Shown here: piece after piece, positions 63,501 through 64,000 of the stretch | Position numbering within the stretch: the stretch's first letter is position 1 | How the letters are laid out: every line of letters begins with the position of its first letter | Assembly: GCA_035222895.1 (NCBI GenBank) | Contig: JAVYIG010001046.1 | Location: 186,001-250,000 of the forward strand | DNA: 64,000 nt | Source: Strongylocentrotus droebachiensis | Lineage: Eukaryota; Echinodermata; Echinoidea; Camarodonta; Strongylocentrotidae | Reading direction: 5' to 3' | Position numbers and translations under genes: made by a program | The notes under the pieces: model-generated | What the model saw: the letters and a program-made list of their open reading frames with translations, nothing else | Databases searched by the model: none | What the model was told of the DNA's origin: nothing

Positions 63501-63810
63501 AGCCGTCATTGTCTTCTTTGCCCATATTAGCTCCACGAATGAGTAGACATTTCGCTGCTTTAAGACGTCCGAGTGATGCAGCAAGATGTAAGGGAGTTTG
63601 TCCATCCGGATTTGCCTTCTCCACATCAGCTCCATGGTTTATGAGATACTCGATAACATTCCCCTGGCCATATTGGACCGCCATGTGTAAGGAAGTGTTT
63701 CCATTTTGGTTTGGATGATTTATGCTTGAACCAAGTTTTAATAAACTTTCGACGGCTTCAAGATTACCCCGCGATACTGCATCGTGAATCTCTTGATTCA
63801 CATCATCCAT
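45265..63810 (-). CDS. Giant ankyrin-repeat / ZU5-like / UPA-like / death-domain protein, 10 coding exons
   Basis: Minus-strand exons are 63810-59167, 58793-58602, 57427-57270, 56577-56543, 53866-53636, 52248-52045, 51348-51107, 49787-49653, 48171-48005 and 45523-45265. All are GT-AG with matching phases, and the sum is 6,267 nt (2,088 residues). Residues 1-1548 hold about 46 ankyrin repeats of 33 residues with the core GSTALHSAAEEGHLDVTKYL. Residues 1549-1664 are further ankyrin-like sequence and 1665-1755 a Ser/Thr/Gln-rich linker. Residues ~1760-1820 resemble the C-terminal half of ZU5 (GPIKVTLDHNAHF), ~1840-1985 a UPA domain (LYVDHFSDWWIV, GKRVDCTPYI), and 2005-2085 a death domain (YTSLCAHLGIEYCEAN, CLAQWKTRTGGD). 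There is no signal peptide or membrane segment, so it is probably a cytoplasmic scaffold or death-fold signalling adaptor. Function is inferred from domains. Confidence 0.9.
45690..45905 (-). repeat. Degenerate tRNA-derived SINE
   Basis: On the minus strand AGGAGGTTTTGTGGTACACT is followed by a B-box-like GGGTTGGAATCCTACCC, then CACTAAGGTCCTTTGACAAG, a tail phrase similar to that of the SINE at 14,436-14,589. Lies in intron 9 of the ankyrin gene. Confidence 0.5.
45920..48000. other. Ankyrin-gene intron 9
   Basis: Apart from the SINE remnant and the homopolymer block at 47,839-47,905 I see no element or gene. Short open frames are chance. Confidence 0.45.
47839..47905. repeat. GC-rich inverted homopolymer block
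   Basis: AGTGGCGGATCCAGG followed by long G and C runs (G-run, GCGGGCGGCCCGGCCCGC, C-run). The start resembles terminal sequences of hAT-type repeats. Likely a terminal remnant and a sequencing trouble spot. Confidence 0.55.
48005..48171 (-). CDS. Ankyrin-ZU5-UPA-DD gene, exon 9 (two overlapping donors)
   Basis: Acceptor TTAAAACAG|ATA. Two donors lie four bases apart: GATG|GTACGT (exon end 48,009) and GGTAC|GTATGA (exon end 48,005). Only the second keeps frame into the death domain. Encodes IKQFSFKVKPLE and SYPTLIQFDLSYDG. Confidence 0.78.
48172..49652. other. Ankyrin-gene intron 8
   Basis: No gene recognised. A block at about 49,555-49,615 (ATTATTT..CACCTGTTA(G)GAAT..TAGTAGTC) resembles 12,830-12,960 in MAN2C1 intron 8, so it is a dispersed repeat. 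Confidence 0.45.
49653..49787 (-). CDS. Ankyrin-ZU5-UPA-DD gene, exon 8
   Basis: Acceptor CTTCCACAG|A, donor AGG|GTATGT, 135 nt in phase 0. Encodes YRSLHPPQQMFVEWRCGDIN, probable beta strands of the UPA domain. Confidence 0.82.
49830..50000. repeat. CT, TA and GA microsatellites
   Basis: C-run, (CT)n, (TA)n, (GAAA)n and (GA)n tracts in intron 7 of the ankyrin gene. The Leu/Ser-rich frame over it is an artefact. Confidence 0.9.
50060..50826. mobile_element. ~765-bp foldback element with AAAGGCTAAGTCCACTGC ends
   Basis: Left AAAGGGCTAGTCCACTCC and right GCAGTGGACTTAGCCTTT are inverse. Inner pairs include GTGACGTCATTGCCTCACTA against TAGTGAGGCAATGAAGTCAC. The sequence between is AT-rich and non-coding. 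In intron 7 of the ankyrin gene. Confidence 0.8.
51107..51348 (-). CDS. Ankyrin-ZU5-UPA-DD gene, exon 7 (UPA-like)
   Basis: Acceptor GTTATAG|AC, donor AAG|GTGAGA, ends in phase 0. Encodes DLYVDHFSDWWIVALI, GKRVDCTPYIRPP and HLVLLCIYDDLMDVI, matching the UPA pattern of FS..., KR..C and L.LY..D. Confidence 0.87.
51349..52044. other. Ankyrin-gene intron 6
   Basis: Contains a G-run near 51,552. No gene or mobile element recognised. Confidence 0.45.
52045..52248 (-). CDS. Ankyrin-ZU5-UPA-DD gene, exon 6 (ZU5-like)
   Basis: Acceptor TTTTTTCAG|TT, donor AAAG|GTATGT, ends in phase 1. Encodes VVISCGIRFSPSEAKLSGPI and KVTLDHNAHF, resembling the second half of ZU5 (VVECGP..F..PV.LTLPHCA). The usual N-terminal IPPGA motif of ZU5 is not seen. 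Confidence 0.85.
52340..52580. repeat. ATC/ACC microsatellite split by a MITE
   Basis: CATCATCACCACC-type triplets on both sides of the element at 52,438-52,552. In intron 5 of the ankyrin gene. Confidence 0.85.
52438..52552. mobile_element. 115-bp MITE with perfect 16-bp inverted repeats
   Basis: ATACCTCAGTCACACC at the left is the exact inverse of GGTGTGACTGAGGTAT at the right. Inserted in the ATC microsatellite. The end sequence matches the MITE at 27,408-27,666, so both probably depend on the same transposase family. Confidence 0.88.
53422..53508. repeat. Near-perfect 40-bp inverted repeat (hairpin)
   Basis: GAGTGGCTCGACGTTTTAAA with CAGGTTGACTATCCGTCGTC is mirrored by GACGACGGATAGTCAACCTG and the inverse end AGCCACTC, around a six-base loop. 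It would form a very stable hairpin in intron 5 RNA. Confidence 0.9.
53636..53866 (-). CDS. Ankyrin-ZU5-UPA-DD gene, exon 5 (linker)
   Basis: Acceptor AAAGCAG|GT, donor CCG|GTAAGA. Encodes a hydrophilic linker (GLTGLDFPQQIEAVQ, QEPTPTIDQPLLDEKSS, THSEEASHH) with no fold that I recognise. Probably disordered. Confidence 0.82.
53943..54065. repeat. Two ~63-bp direct repeats (GGGCGATGGGCGAT)
   Basis: CACGTGGGCGATGGGCGATT and CACGGGAGCGATGGGCGATT start two copies sharing TGAGCTA(T/C)AC and ATCGCCTC. Part of an intronic dispersed repeat in intron 4. No coding role. Confidence 0.65.
54867..56103. mobile_element. Non-autonomous hAT-type transposon with 8-bp target-site duplication
   Basis: Element 54,875-56,095 (1,221 bp) begins CAGGGGCGGCGG and ends CGCCGCCCCTG. 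GTTGAGTT flanks both sides (54,867-54,874 and 56,096-56,103). The CAGGGG termini and 8-bp duplication are the hAT signature. No transposase frame is present. Inside are long G and C runs and three ~125-bp repeats with AAGCTCAGGGGCTTTAGGCA (about 55,130-55,450). It sits in intron 4 of the ankyrin gene. Confidence 0.9.
56104..56542. other. Rest of ankyrin-gene intron 4
   Basis: No gene or element recognised between the hAT element and exon 4. Confidence 0.45.
56543..56577 (-). CDS. Ankyrin-ZU5-UPA-DD gene, exon 4 (35 nt)
   Basis: Very short exon between TTTCAG and GAG|GTAAGA encoding LRSSEEIQSYR. It is accepted because both splice sites are good and it alone keeps the phase between exons 3 and 5. 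Confidence 0.75.
56578..57269. other. Ankyrin-gene intron 3
   Basis: AT-rich, no gene or element recognised. Confidence 0.45.
57270..57427 (-). CDS. Ankyrin-ZU5-UPA-DD gene, exon 3
   Basis: Acceptor CAG|ATC, donor GAG|GTGATT, ends in phase 2. Encodes KALVFYLLENGAKLDVKDKS and GNLPIHYAKDE, the last ankyrin-like unit. Confidence 0.88.
57685..58480 (-). mobile_element. 5'-truncated L1/Tx1-like LINE with 16-bp target-site duplication
   Basis: AGTATATGTCAGTGAT at 57,685-57,700 and again at 58,465-58,480 bounds a 764-bp insertion in intron 2. On the minus strand it encodes the zinc-binding C-terminal region seen after the RT of L1/Tx1-like LINEs: FKWQNVFNFKFQQI, FKILHNIFPSKHNLCRW, NDQCDIC, then HVLLKCNKVRVFW across a frame change. 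Frameshifts break it into three short frames. An ATT microsatellite lies at 58,065-58,087. Confidence 0.88.
58602..58793 (-). CDS. Ankyrin-ZU5-UPA-DD gene, exon 2
   Basis: Acceptor TATATCCAG|CTC, donor GAG|GTGAGT, 192 nt in phase 0. Encodes NELTDIHLALQDGHTSTIEK and DGQTCLHKAIKLC, a diverged ankyrin repeat. An ATG at 58,862 in the upstream intron is in frame but is not needed. Confidence 0.88.
59167..63810 (-). CDS. Ankyrin-ZU5-UPA-DD gene, exon 1 (~46 ankyrin repeats)
   Basis: Starts at ATG 63,810 (residues MDDVNQEIHDAVSRGNL) and ends AAG|GTAAAC at 59,167. 4,644 nt, phase 0. The reading frame continues to 58,921 past the donor, but that tail is not ankyrin-like and is treated as intron. Repeats 1-5 are diverged, while the middle ones are nearly identical, with a duplicated block of about 1.1 kb spaced 1,485 bp apart. 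Confidence 0.95.
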
Positions 63811-64000
63811 ATTTGTTACTTACTGGATCAGTAAGTTCTCTGGCCACAGAGAATTGTGTCCTATATTCCTTCCTTGCGATCATTTGTTAAACTTGAATTA
63901 CTTGACATCAATGTGTATCCAAAGAATGCCTAAAGTAACTTTAGATTCATTTGACATTGAAGCTCGATCTGTTTGAGCTGTTCACACGAAAGCGGAACAG
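63811..64000 (-). other. Upstream flank of the ankyrin gene
   Basis: Ends the window. Read on the minus strand, TTACTGATCCAG lies 13 bases before the ATG and could be a 3' splice site of a non-coding first exon outside the window. No promoter motif recognised. Confidence 0.35.

Overview
The window is animal nuclear DNA, most probably from a sea urchin or another echinoderm. The genes are split by GT-AG introns, the DNA is AT-rich and crowded with retroelements and foldback repeats, and there is a LINE with a PHD finger and a 2A-like peptide, a short-LTR Ty3/Gypsy element, and a very regular ankyrin-repeat gene of the kind expanded in echinoids. The species assignment is inference.

Positions 1-35,224 (+): one complete gene for cytosolic alpha-mannosidase MAN2C1 (glycoside hydrolase family 38). 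I reconstructed 24 coding exons with consistent splice phases. They sum to 3,258 nt (1,085 residues plus stop), against 1,040 residues for the human protein. The introns hold an apparently intact antisense LINE (1,910-5,500), a young LTR retrotransposon with target-site duplications (16,484-21,440), LINE, SINE and LTR fragments, several foldback MITE-like elements, long GAT/GGT and CT microsatellites and a degenerate TTAGGG-like minisatellite. At least seven of the 24 exons (6, 7, 9, 11, 12, 16 and 20) have decayed partial copies of themselves or of their splice-site flanks in the adjacent intron.

Positions 35,225-45,264: a convergent intergenic region. It has MAN2C1 downstream sequence with a 2 x 366 bp duplication, an array of about nine units of a ~680 bp satellite (37.2-42.96 kb) interrupted by an 881 bp foldback transposon, an unrecognised open frame, and an RTE-like LINE fragment.

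Positions 63,810-45,265 (-): one complete gene in 10 coding exons (6,267 nt, 2,088 residues plus stop). A first exon of 4.6 kb encodes about 46 near-identical 33-residue ankyrin repeats. Exons 2-3 add more ankyrin-like sequence, followed by a Ser/Thr/Gln-rich linker, a ZU5-like segment, a UPA-like domain and a C-terminal death domain. The order resembles vertebrate ankyrins and UNC5/PIDD signalling proteins, so a scaffold or death-domain signalling adaptor is a reasonable inference. Its introns carry a hAT-type element with 8-bp target-site duplications, a 5'-truncated LINE with a 16-bp target-site duplication, and several hairpin or MITE elements.

The two genes are convergent and show no sign of functional linkage. 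The points most worth a second look are the repeated exon-edge duplications in MAN2C1, the ankyrin-ZU5-UPA-death gene with its internal recent duplication and its overlapping splice donors before the death domain, the 2A-like LINE, and the placement of GAT microsatellites just downstream of splice donors.
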